This document shows, in pieces, positions 1 through 5,557 of a stretch of 5,902 nucleotides of DNA. The notes beneath the pieces were generated by a model. It was given only the letters and a program-made list of their open reading frames with translations, made no database searches and was not told where the DNA came from. The DNA lies in contig WGCB01000543.1 in the NCBI GenBank assembly GCA_015494005.1, forward strand, positions 1 through 5,902, given 5' to 3'. The position numbers and the translations under genes were made by a program. The stretch comes from Caldilineaceae bacterium. GTDB taxonomy: Bacteria; Chloroflexota; Anaerolineae; Caldilineales; Caldilineaceae. The stretch's first letter is position 1. Each line of letters begins with the position of its first letter.

Positions 1-602
1 CAGTAGCGTAGCGTCCGGTGGGCTGTGTTGACGAGGAGCTCCTGGCCAGTCTGGGTCATCTTGGACGGGCCGTCCTCGAAACCCCAGAGCATCCAGTAGT
101 TGCTCTGCATGACCAGGTCGCCGTAGCGCTGGTCGGTGTCGTTGAAGCCGAAGACCTGCACCGCCTTGTCATCCAGGAAGATGTCCACTCGGGGACTGTC
201 CTCCTTGTAGAGCTGGAAGAGCTTTTGGTTCAGGTCCATCTCGTAGGGATAGCTCCAGATCTGGTCCCCACTGTTGGTCCAGAGGATGGAGGTCCCTGCA
301 CCGTGAGCGCCCTGGGCGTAGCCGATGGCCAGGTTGAGCTTGCCGAAGAAGGCGTAGCCCCCCTCGCCCAGGCCCAGGACCGGCCGCTCGTACTGGACGA
401 TGGCGTTGAAGGCCTCGTCCGTGCCCCAGCTGCTCTGGGAACCGGTGTCGTGGCCCACGATGACCAGGTTGTAGCGGCGCATGTCCTGGGCCGGCACGCT
501 GCTCACCTTGACCAGGTCCACGCCGATGCCGTTCTTCCCCAGCAGCTCCTCCACCTCTCGGCCGGTGGCCTCGTCGTTTTCGTAGACGTAGAGGGCCCGG
601 GG
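1..602 (-). repeat. C-terminal copy of the duplicated Rossmann-like domain, cut by window edge
   Basis: Residues 1536-1735 repeat the N-terminal domain: RALYVYEND, then YNLVIVGHDTGS, then RPVLGLGEGGYAFFGKL, then YWMLWGFEDGP and GQELLVNTA. In the best-conserved block (positions 321-386 against 4686-4751) I count 55 of 66 identical bases by hand. GLGEGG again lacks a Cys nucleophile. This copy has no Thr/Pro insertion. It is nearly complete, because the N-terminal copy ends just after the equivalent LFVNAL helix. Confidence 0.8.
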
Positions 603-3600
603 CATCAGGTTGAAGCTGGTGGTGCGGTAGAGCTCGAAGGGCTTGCCGTTGATGTCCGTGCCCTGGGCCATGCCCCGCACGATGTAGGGCCCGGGGATGG
701 TCCCGCCGGTGAAGATGGCGCCGTAGATGCCGTCGTCCGGCTCCCCGTCCCCGTGCAGGCCGTCGTCGAAGAGCTGGAGGGTGGTGGCGCTGGTCGCCGC
801 GGCTCCCACATCAGGTCCTTGCTGGCTGGTGTCCTGAGGCCCGTAGAGCTTGACCACCACATTCTGGCCCACCAGGGGCTTCTCGCCCTGGTAGAGGAAG
901 CCCAGGAGCTGGATGGGGCTGTTGACCACCCGATCCCGCAGGGGCGTGCCCACGAAGAGCTGGAAGCCCACGGGCGTCTTGGCGCTGGCCCAGACCACGT
1001 ACTCGTTGTTCAGGCTCGTCTCCACGTAGTGGATGGAGAGCAGCCACTTGCCGGGGATCACCTTCTCCTCGATGATGCAGGTCTCGTGGGTGGCGTCGGT
1101 GCGACACCAGGGGTTCTTCTGGTCCACCTGGTAGACGTTCCCTTCTGGGTCCTCCACCCGCAGCTTGAGGATGTGGCTGGGCTGGGACCAGTTCACCGCG
1201 AAGGTGATGCGGCTGAGCCCTTCCGGCACGTCGATGAGCCAGCGCTGGGCCCCGTCCTTGGGGTCGGCGATGCCGTTGGCCTGGAAGAGCCGGTTCTCGC
1301 CCAGCACTTCCTCGGCGATGGCCTTGTAGGTGTCGCCCAGGCGGTTGGCCAGGGTGTCGGGCCAGGCGTCCAGGCCCGTGTTGGCCGCCGCCGTCGCGCC
1401 CACAGAGGCGCTGGCCGCCGCGCCGGCATCGGTGACCACGTAGGCCTCACCGCCGTTGTCGTCAGCGATGTCCGCCAGGAGCTCGTGGTGGCCGGCGCTG
1501 GCCGGGCCCACCGCCACCGTGTGGATGATGGTGTCCGTGGGCTCGATGACCCCCTTCACCGTCGGCGTATCGTACTTGGGATCCTCGTTCTCCATGCCGT
1601 CGCTGAGCAGGACCAGCACATCCACCAGGCTGAAGTCCGCGGGCGCCGCGGTCACCTGGGCCTGACCAGCCAGCAGGCCCTTGCCGATGGCCGTGCGGTT
1701 GGTGGGGGTGAAGCTGTTGACCGCCGCCTTGGCATCGTTCAGCTCCGGCTGGGCCGGGTTGTTGCTCACCTCCTGGATGGTGTAGGGGGTGCTGGCGTTG
1801 GTGCTGAAGCCCACCACCGCGATGCGGTCTCCCACCAGGGACTGGTCGATGAAGAGGCGAGCCGCGTTCTGGGCCGCGGCCATCTTGTCGTAGTCGCTCA
1901 TGCTGCCCGAGTGGTCCAGCACGATGGCCCGGTCGGTCACCTCCCGCTCGGTGAAGAGCACGGCTCGGCTTTCGCTGTCGCTGCCGAAGCCCGTCCAGGT
2001 GACGCTCAGATCGTACTTGCTGCCGCCGCTGTAGACCCCGCTGGCCGGCTTGACGTTGAGCCAGAACTGCTCGCCCACAGGCAGGCCGCTGATGATGGTG
2101 GCCGGCGTGCCGTCGATGCGCACGCTGAAGTCCGCCGCGGTGGCGTCCTGCAGGTTGCTGGGACCGCTGTGGCCGGTGACCAGGTTGACCGCCTCCACGG
2201 CCACCAGGATCACGTTGGGGTTGTTGGGATCCCCGGCCTCGGCCACGTTGCCCGTCTGGGGCTCCACGATGTTCAGGCCCCGGAAGTCTCCGGCCAGGGA
2301 GTAGTCCTGGTCGTTGTTGTTGGGCAGGGAGTCGGCCCGCACCCGGATGGTCCAGTTGCCTGGCTTCAGCCCGGCCGGGTTGGTGACGGAGACCTGCTCC
2401 ACGTTGTTGAGCCGGTCCACGCCCCGCACCGCGGGCAGCACATGGGTGTTGCGCACGATGGGGTCCGCGACGCCGGTGGTGGGGTCCGCGGCCATGGGCA
2501 GGGCCGGGAGCACCCAGGGCCGGAAGATCACGCCGTCCGGATCGATGAGGACCAGGTCCAGGTCGTTCACCAGTTGCTTGGCGGTGATGGCCTTGCTGGG
2601 GTCCCCGGCCTCATCGTCCCAGGCCAGGGTGACCTTCAGCTCCGTGCGGCCGCTGGGCAGGTTGAGGGTGTAGTCCCGGGTGGTGTTTGAGGGCGAGACG
2701 GTGCCGATCAGGAAGTTTCCGGCCCGGATGGCCGCCACGGCCTTCTGAGCGTTGACCAGGCCGTAGCCGGTGGACCAGTCCGGTCCCCGGTGGTAGATGA
2801 CCGGCTGGCCTGTGTCCGGGTCGTTCCAGCCGAACTCCGCGAAGCCGGTCTGGCCGGGCTGGTGCTCCAGGTCCGTGGCGGTCTGGATCATCACCGCCTT
2901 GATAGTGGAGGGGCGAGGCCGCCCGGCAGTGGGGAAGCTGTGGTGGTACTGCTCGGTCATCAGGGCTGCCACGCCGGCCACGGAGGGCGAGGCCATGGAG
3001 GTGCCGCACTTCATCACGTAGCCGGCGGTGTCGTTGTCCGTGGAGTTCATGCAGCCCACGGAGACCACGTCCGGCTTCAGGCGGCCGTCCCAGGTGGGGC
3101 CTCGGCTGCTGAAGTCCCGGACAGGGGTATCGGCAGCACGGGTCACAGCGCCCACCACGATCTGGTTCTTGGCCGGGGAGAGGATGGAGAAGTAGCCCCG
3201 TGGGCCGGTGGTGGGGTCGGGATCCGGGTCGGTGTCCGGATCCGGGCCGTCGGGGACGGTGCCCGTGGTGCAGTACTGGGCGCCGGTGCCCTGGTTGGCG
3301 GCCGCCCAGACCACGGTGTGGTAGGGGATGGATGTGCCGCCGTTCTTCAGATCCCCCCGGACCAGCTTGTCCACGTCCCGGGCGGTGTTGTTGTACGTGC
3401 CGCAGGTCATGACGTAGGAGTGGTTGCTCACCTCCACGCCAAAGTTGTTCACGGCGTCGTCCATGGTGCTCGCGTTCCAGCCGTGGTAGGGCGCCAGGCC
3501 CACGTTGGGAGCCATGCCCCGCAGCTGGAAGTCGGTGCATGTGCCCGAGGGACAGTTGGCCACGGACTGGGAGCCGCTGGCCCCGATGATCCCGGCCACG

Positions 3601-5207
3601 TGGCTGCCGTGGCCGTTGGTGTCGTTGGCCGTGCGCAGCAGCCGCCCTGCGAAGTCCGGGTGGGAGAAGGTGGGGGTGTTGACGCCGGTGTCGAAGATGG
3701 CCACGTTCACGCCGCTGCCGTCCAGGCCAGCGTAGAAGATGGAGCCGCTGGCGATGGTGGGGTTCTGGGCCGCGTCCACGTTCAGCCGGGCCCGGGCCAC
3801 GTCGTTGATGGGCTGGAGGGGCATGGGGCCTTCCTCCACCCAGCGCACCCGATCCTCCTGGCTCAGGCCATCGATGGCGCTCTTCTCCACCACCGCGGCC
3901 CAGACCTGGCCGGCCTGGGGCGTGCTGCTCTTCGCGTGGGCGGCGAGGATGGCCTCCGCCTCGCTGCTGGCCACGTCGTCGAAGAAGGTGACCAGCAGGT
4001 TGACCGTGCCATCGCCGTTGTCCGCCCACTCCTCGAACTCCCCGGCCAGCACTTTGGGGTCCACCTTGTCCCCGGGCAGGTAGAGGCCCATCCAGCGCAC
4101 CCGGCTGGTGATGGCCGGATCGTCGGCCTGCATGGCCTTGTCCACCACCACCCCGTAGGTGGTGCCGTCGATGAAGTGCAGCAGGGTGACCCCAGCAGCG
4201 GACAGGGCGTCTTTGTCCGCCTGGCTGGGCAGCTGGCGCAGCTGGGCCATGGCATGGAGGTTGGGCAGGCTGGTGCTGGCCAGGGCGTCCAGCAGGTCCT
4301 GGTCGATCCCCGCGCTGGGGGTGATGCTCCGGCCCCGCAGGGGAATGGTCAGGCTCTGGACCTGGGCGCGCAGCGCGTTGACGAAGAGCTTCTGGCCCAC
4401 GTCGGTGAAGGCGCCGGGTCCGCCGCTGAAGCCCCAGAGCAGGTAGCGCTTCCCGGATTTCACGATGGGGAAGGCGTCGGTCTGGTCCGTCAGCGAGGCC
4501 ACCCGCACGCCCTCGGGCAGCCGCTCCGTCAGGGGAATGGCCACCACGTCCTGGGGGCTGGCCAGGATCTGCAGCACCTGGTCGCCGGGGATGCTGATGG
4601 CGTTGGGGCTGGTGTAGTAGGCCTGGCTATCGCCGAAGTCGGCCACCTTCACCGAGTCCGCCTGGCCGGTCACGCCGTTGGGATGGCCGATGTCCAGGCC
4701 CAGCTTGCCGAAGAAAGCGTGGCCTCCCTTGCCCAGGCCCACCACCGGCAGGCCGCTGTTCTGGATGGCCTCCATCAGGCCGGATTCCGGGCTCCACGCG
4801 GCGCCGGCGCCGGTGTCGTCCGCCACGACGATCAGGTCAAAGTCCGCGAAGTCGGGCACGCCGCTGGCCAGGATGGGCTTGCTCCGGGCGTTGCTGCTGC
4901 TGTTCACCACCAGGGGCAGCATGATCTGGTGGGCCGGGGTGGGCGTGGGGGTCGGTTCGAAATTCGGTTCCGCCACCTGGAAGGCCTGGGCCTGGAATCC
5001 GTTGGCGTTCAACAGGTTGGCATAGGCCGCGGCGTCCCCGCTGGCGGTGCTGTAGAGGATGGCGACACGGATGGGATTGTCCCCGGCGGCCTGGGCCTGG
5101 CTCGACCAGCCCTGTCGGGCTGTGAGCAGCAGGGCGCCCAGGAGCACGGGCAGGAGGAGCAAAGCCACCAACACACGGGCAGCTCTGTGGGGAAGGGTGC
5201 GGAACAT
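1..5207 (-). CDS. Secreted multidomain subtilisin-like (S8) serine protease with vWA and CLCA-like modules, 3' end outside window
   Basis: I translated the full minus-strand frame from ATG at 5207-5205 by hand and found 1,735 codons without a stop, leaving the window in codon 1736. The start is fixed by AAGGAGG five bases upstream and a signal peptide. The predicted role is extracellular endoproteolysis. Order by residue: signal peptide 1-40; Rossmann-like domain 45-285; propeptide-like segment 322-480; S8 catalytic domain 495-830 (D506, H533, N638, S737); KP-43-like beta domain 836-978; Ig-like stretch about 985-1088; vWA domain 1090-1262; CLCA-like beta region 1280-1535; second Rossmann-like domain 1536 to the edge. 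There are only eight cysteines: six in the catalytic domain (552, 557, 602, 646, 719, 734) and a pair at 1368/1377, which suggests disulfides. The substrate is unknown. Because the N-terminal copy of the duplicated domain ends at an equivalent point, the true C-terminus is probably near the window edge. Family assignment is firm; overall function is inferred. Confidence 0.95.
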   Translation of the reverse strand, partial: MFRTLPHRAARVLVALLLLPVLLGALLLTARQGWSSQAQAAGDNPIRVAILYSTASGDAAAYANLLNANGFQAQAFQVAEPNFEPTPTPTPAHQIMLPLVVNSSSNARSKPILASGVPDFADFDLIVVADDTGAGAAWSPESGLMEAIQNSGLPVVGLGKGGHAFFGKLGLDIGHPNGVTGQADSVKVADFGDSQAYYTSPNAISIPGDQVLQILASPQDVVAIPLTERLPEGVRVASLTDQTDAFPIVKSGKRYLLWGFSGGPGAFTDVGQKLFVNALRAQVQSLTIPLRGRSITPSAGIDQDLLDALASTSLPNLHAMAQLRQLPSQADKDALSAAGVTLLHFIDGTTYGVVVDKAMQADDPAITSRVRWMGLYLPGDKVDPKVLAGEFEEWADNGDGTVNLLVTFFDDVASSEAEAILAAHAKSSTPQAGQVWAAVVEKSAIDGLSQEDRVRWVEEGPMPLQPINDVARARLNVDAAQNPTIASGSIFYAGLDGSGVNVAIFDTGVNTPTFSHPDFAGRLLRTANDTNGHGSHVAGIIGASGSQSVANCPSGTCTDFQLRGMAPNVGLAPYHGWNASTMDDAVNNFGVEVSNHSYVMTCGTYNNTARDVDKLVRGDLKNGGTSIPYHTVVWAAANQGTGAQYCTTGTVPDGPDPDTDPDPDPTTGPRGYFSILSPAKNQIVVGAVTRAADTPVRDFSSRGPTWDGRLKPDVVSVGCMNSTDNDTAGYVMKCGTSMASPSVAGVAALMTEQYHHSFPTAGRPRPSTIKAVMIQTATDLEHQPGQTGFAEFGWNDPDTGQPVIYHRGPDWSTGYGLVNAQKAVAAIRAGNFLIGTVSPSNTTRDYTLNLPSGRTELKVTLAWDDEAGDPSKAITAKQLVNDLDLVLIDPDGVIFRPWVLPALPMAADPTTGVADPIVRNTHVLPAVRGVDRLNNVEQVSVTNPAGLKPGNWTIRVRADSLPNNNDQDYSLAGDFRGLNIVEPQTGNVAEAGDPNNPNVILVAVEAVNLVTGHSGPSNLQDATAADFSVRIDGTPATIISGLPVGEQFWLNVKPASGVYSGGSKYDLSVTWTGFGSDSESRAVLFTEREVTDRAIVLDHSGSMSDYDKMAAAQNAARLFIDQSLVGDRIAVVGFSTNASTPYTIQEVSNNPAQPELNDAKAAVNSFTPTNRTAIGKGLLAGQAQVTAAPADFSLVDVLVLLSDGMENEDPKYDTPTVKGVIEPTDTIIHTVAVGPASAGHHELLADIADDNGGEAYVVTDAGAAASASVGATAAANTGLDAWPDTLANRLGDTYKAIAEEVLGENRLFQANGIADPKDGAQRWLIDVPEGLSRITFAVNWSQPSHILKLRVEDPEGNVYQVDQKNPWCRTDATHETCIIEEKVIPGKWLLSIHYVETSLNNEYVVWASAKTPVGFQLFVGTPLRDRVVNSPIQLLGFLYQGEKPLVGQNVVVKLYGPQDTSQQGPDVGAAATSATTLQLFDDGLHGDGEPDDGIYGAIFTGGTIPGPYIVRGMAQGTDINGKPFELYRTTSFNLMPRALYVYENDEATGREVEELLGKNGIGVDLVKVSSVPAQDMRRYNLVIVGHDTGSQSSWGTDEAFNAIVQYERPVLGLGEGGYAFFGKLNLAIGYAQGAHGAGTSILWTNSGDQIWSYPYEMDLNQKLFQLYKEDSPRVDIFLDDKAVQVFGFNDTDQRYGDLVMQSNYWMLWGFEDGPSKMTQTGQELLVNTAHRTLRY
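603..1370 (-). other. CLCA-like beta-rich region downstream of the vWA domain
   Basis: Residues 1280-1535 resemble the part of calcium-activated chloride channel regulator (CLCA) proteins that follows their vWA domain. A helix is followed by strands around RWLIDVPEG, then LKLRVEDPEGNVY, then a strand reading GKWLLSIHY, then an Ig-like unit with GEKPLVGQNVVVKLYGP. The acidic loop DDGLHGDGEPDDGIYG (1481-1496; positions 720-767) matches the 'DDG..aD...DGvYs' loop of CLCA and related bacterial extracellular proteins and probably binds calcium. A Cys pair (1368/1377) may form a local disulfide. The resemblance is from recalled motifs, not an alignment. Confidence 0.6.
1422..1940 (-). other. von Willebrand factor A domain with intact MIDAS
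   Basis: Residues 1090-1262 begin with RAIVLDHSGSMSD, giving the DxSxS metal-site motif (D1098, S1100, S1102). The other MIDAS residues are present: T1172 in NRTAIGKGL and D1203 in LLSDGMEN. The GDRIAVVGFS strand and a closing TIIHTVAVG strand complete the Rossmann-like vWA core. A divalent metal-dependent protein-protein contact is therefore plausible. An Ala-rich helix (about 1262-1280) leads into the following beta region. Confidence 0.92.
2274..2702 (-). other. Beta-sandwich domain following the S8 core (KP-43 type)
   Basis: Residues 836-978 match the small jelly-roll domain found after the catalytic domain in KP-43-like S8 proteases. Visible are an LKVTLAWDDEAG strand, the LVNDLDLVLIDPDG motif, then NNVEQVSV, GNWTIRVRADSLP and the final DYSLAGDF strand. 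In that family the domain packs on the catalytic domain and supports stability. I see the motif order directly; the structural role is transferred from the family. Confidence 0.8.
2718..3725 (-). other. Peptidase S8 (subtilisin) catalytic domain
   Basis: All four signature elements are present in the subtilisin order: AIFDTGVN (D506, codon 3692-3690), NGHGSHVAG (H533, codon 3611-3609), WAAANQG (N638, oxyanion hole) and GTSMASPSVAG (S737, codon 2999-2997). The domain should therefore be active. The His motif has Ser where HGTHVAG is usual, and the Asn motif reads AAAN instead of AAGN; both are mild variants. Between N638 and S737 is an Asp/Pro-rich insertion (residues 653-665). Six cysteines lie in this domain, including a tight pair, CPSGTC, at 552-557. 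This is consistent with a disulfide-stabilised extracellular enzyme. Confidence 0.95.
3768..4244 (-). other. Propeptide-like segment preceding the S8 domain
   Basis: Residues 322-480 have the pattern I associate with the region just ahead of the catalytic domain in many secreted bacterial S8 proteases. It begins with a 'sqadkdaLsaaGvtLLhfi..tYgVVV' type strand-helix unit, followed by VRWMGLYLPGDKV (370-382) and VRWVEEGPMPLQPINDVAR (454-472) leading into the catalytic core. Two similar half-units ending in 'VRW' suggest inhibitor or chaperone-like subdomains. Whether it is cleaved off on maturation cannot be read from the sequence. The assignment rests on recalled family patterns. Confidence 0.6.
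4353..5075 (-). repeat. N-terminal copy of a duplicated Rossmann-like domain in the protease
   Basis: Residues 45-285 open with a beta strand (IRVAILYST) and alternate hydrophobic strands and helices (DLIVVADDTG at 124-133, then LPVVGLGKGGHAFFGKL at 153-169, later YLLWGF and GQKLFVNAL). The same elements recur in the same order near the C-terminus (positions 1-602). The fold looks like a flavodoxin or class I glutamine-amidotransferase (ThuA-like) domain, but the position where such enzymes carry a nucleophilic Cys reads GLGKGG, so catalysis is unlikely. This copy carries an extra Thr/Pro-rich insertion at residues 84-110. The function is unknown; ligand binding or a structural role is possible. 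Confidence 0.8.
5088..5207 (-). other. Signal peptide of the S8 protease
   Basis: Residues 1-40 have a basic start (MFRTLPHRAAR), a long hydrophobic core (VLVALLLLPVLLGALLLTA, residues 12-30) and a polar end finishing in AQA, a fitting signal peptidase I site after A40 (A41 is also possible). There is no twin arginine and no lipobox cysteine, so export is probably by Sec with release of the mature protein. The exact cleavage point is an estimate. Confidence 0.88.
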
Positions 5208-5212
5208 GGTTG

Positions 5213-5219
5213 CCTCCTT
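5213..5219 (-). promoter_or_regulatory. Ribosome binding site of the protease gene
   Basis: The minus strand reads AAGGAGG followed by five bases (CAACC) and ATG at 5207. This near-perfect anti-16S match at an ordinary spacing decides the start codon and predicts efficient translation. Confidence 0.92.
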
Positions 5220-5295
5220 GGGCTCGATGAGGAAAAGAAGAGGAGAAACAAGGGGTCGGAATCCGATGGATGCAAGGCGAATCACCGGGGCTGCC

Positions 5296-5321
5296 AAGCG
5301 CTTTTCGGGGGAGAGCGCTCT
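5296..5321. promoter_or_regulatory. Pair of palindromes, possible operator
   Basis: AAGCGCTT (5296-5303) and AGAGCGCTCT (5312-5321) are perfect palindromes sharing the AGCGCT core, with centres 17 bp apart. They lie just downstream of the possible -10 at 5328-5333, where a repressor would block initiation. AAGCGCTT resembles the core of operators used by LacI-family regulators such as cre sites. As RNA the two AGCGCT blocks could also pair as a hairpin. The role is inferred. Confidence 0.35.
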
Positions 5322-5327
5322 GACTCC

Positions 5328-5333
5328 ATTGTA
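5328..5333 (-). promoter_or_regulatory. Possible -10 element for the protease gene
   Basis: TACAAT on the minus strand matches five of six bases of the bacterial -10 consensus and stands out in a GC-rich region. No acceptable -35 lies 16-18 bp upstream, so either the promoter needs an activator or the match is chance. It would start transcription near 5321 and give a leader of about 113 nt. A rival reading uses TTGGCA (5298-5293) as a -35, but it has no good -10. Confidence 0.35.
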
Positions 5334-5380
5334 CACCCAAACGAGGGCCGTCGCGCCGTATCCCAGACCATGGTCCCTAC

Positions 5381-5447
5381 GTGTTTTAGATCACAGAGTG
5401 TTTTAGATCACAGGGTGTTCTAGATCCAGATCGTTCTGGAACACAGG
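5381..5447. repeat. Degenerate 17-bp tandem repeat with CRP/FNR-like operator sites
   Basis: Units start at 5381, 5398, 5415 and 5431. The first two, GTGTTTTAGATCACAG plus A or G, differ only at the last base. The third is GTGTTCTAGATCCAGA (one base shorter) and the fourth is more diverged (TCGTTCTGGAACACAGG). Read as CRP/FNR-type sites, the windows 5380-5395 and 5397-5412 each match the E. coli CRP consensus TGTGATCTAGATCACA at 13 of 16 bases by my count, and the third unit matches at 11. Units three and four also form an imperfect inverted repeat (GTGTTC at 5415, GAACAC at 5439). Regulator binding is an inference. Confidence 0.6.
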
Positions 5448-5473
5448 GGACCTCGGAGGCATGGTGCGAGGAT

Positions 5474-5502
5474 TTGCGCCTGCCGCCCGTCCAGGCCATA
5501 AT
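5474..5502 (+). promoter_or_regulatory. Candidate promoter for xseA
   Basis: TTGCGC (5474-5479) and CATAAT (5497-5502) are separated by exactly 17 bp. The -10 matches five of six consensus bases and the -35 three of six. Transcription would begin near 5509, leaving a leader of about 49 nt before the ATG at 5558. Confidence 0.5.
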
Positions 5503-5557
5503 GGACGCAGTCGAGACAGCCCGGTCACGCCAGCATGCACCCTCCCTTGCCCAGCCC

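Larger units (their letters stand above)
5208..5557. other. Divergent intergenic region between the protease and xseA
   Basis: This 350-bp stretch lies between two genes transcribed away from each other, so both promoters must lie here or overlap it. From left to right it has the protease ribosome binding site, a purine-rich run (5229-5248, a polypyrimidine tract in the protease leader), the paired palindromes, the TACAAT element, a featureless part (about 5340-5380), the 17-bp repeats and the xseA promoter candidate. I see no tRNA, no convincing terminator hairpin with a T run, and no credible small gene. Confidence 0.8.

Noticed and set aside
1..12. Stop-like TAG triplets at the left edge as the end of a plus-strand gene or a broken protease
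   Set aside because: On the minus strand these bases read in frame as L-R-Y codons, so the protease frame is open to the edge and is cut only by the window.
2611..4029. A 472-codon minus-strand open frame
   Set aside because: It is an out-of-frame shadow of the protease, with Arg/Gly/Pro/His-rich low-complexity translation and no motif, while the true frame carries the complete S8 signature.
4686..4751. Similarity to 321-386 as a sign of a mobile element or assembly duplication
   Set aside because: The similarity is in-frame, confined to a conserved protein block, and fades on both sides with mostly silent or conservative changes; it reflects a duplicated protein domain.
18..5423. Two very long plus-strand open frames (18-2690 and 2790-5423) in the same frame, opposite the protease
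   Set aside because: They lie exactly codon-to-codon antisense to the protease. Stops there would need TTA, CTA or TCA codons in the protease, which GC-rich coding avoids; the break at 2690 is a single TCA serine codon (S840). Their translations are low-complexity (V/G/H/D-rich) with no recognisable domain.
5381..5447. CRISPR array or phage attachment site from the short tandem repeats
   Set aside because: The 17-bp units are directly adjacent with no spacers and decay quickly, and there are no cas genes, tRNA or integrase. An operator array fits better.
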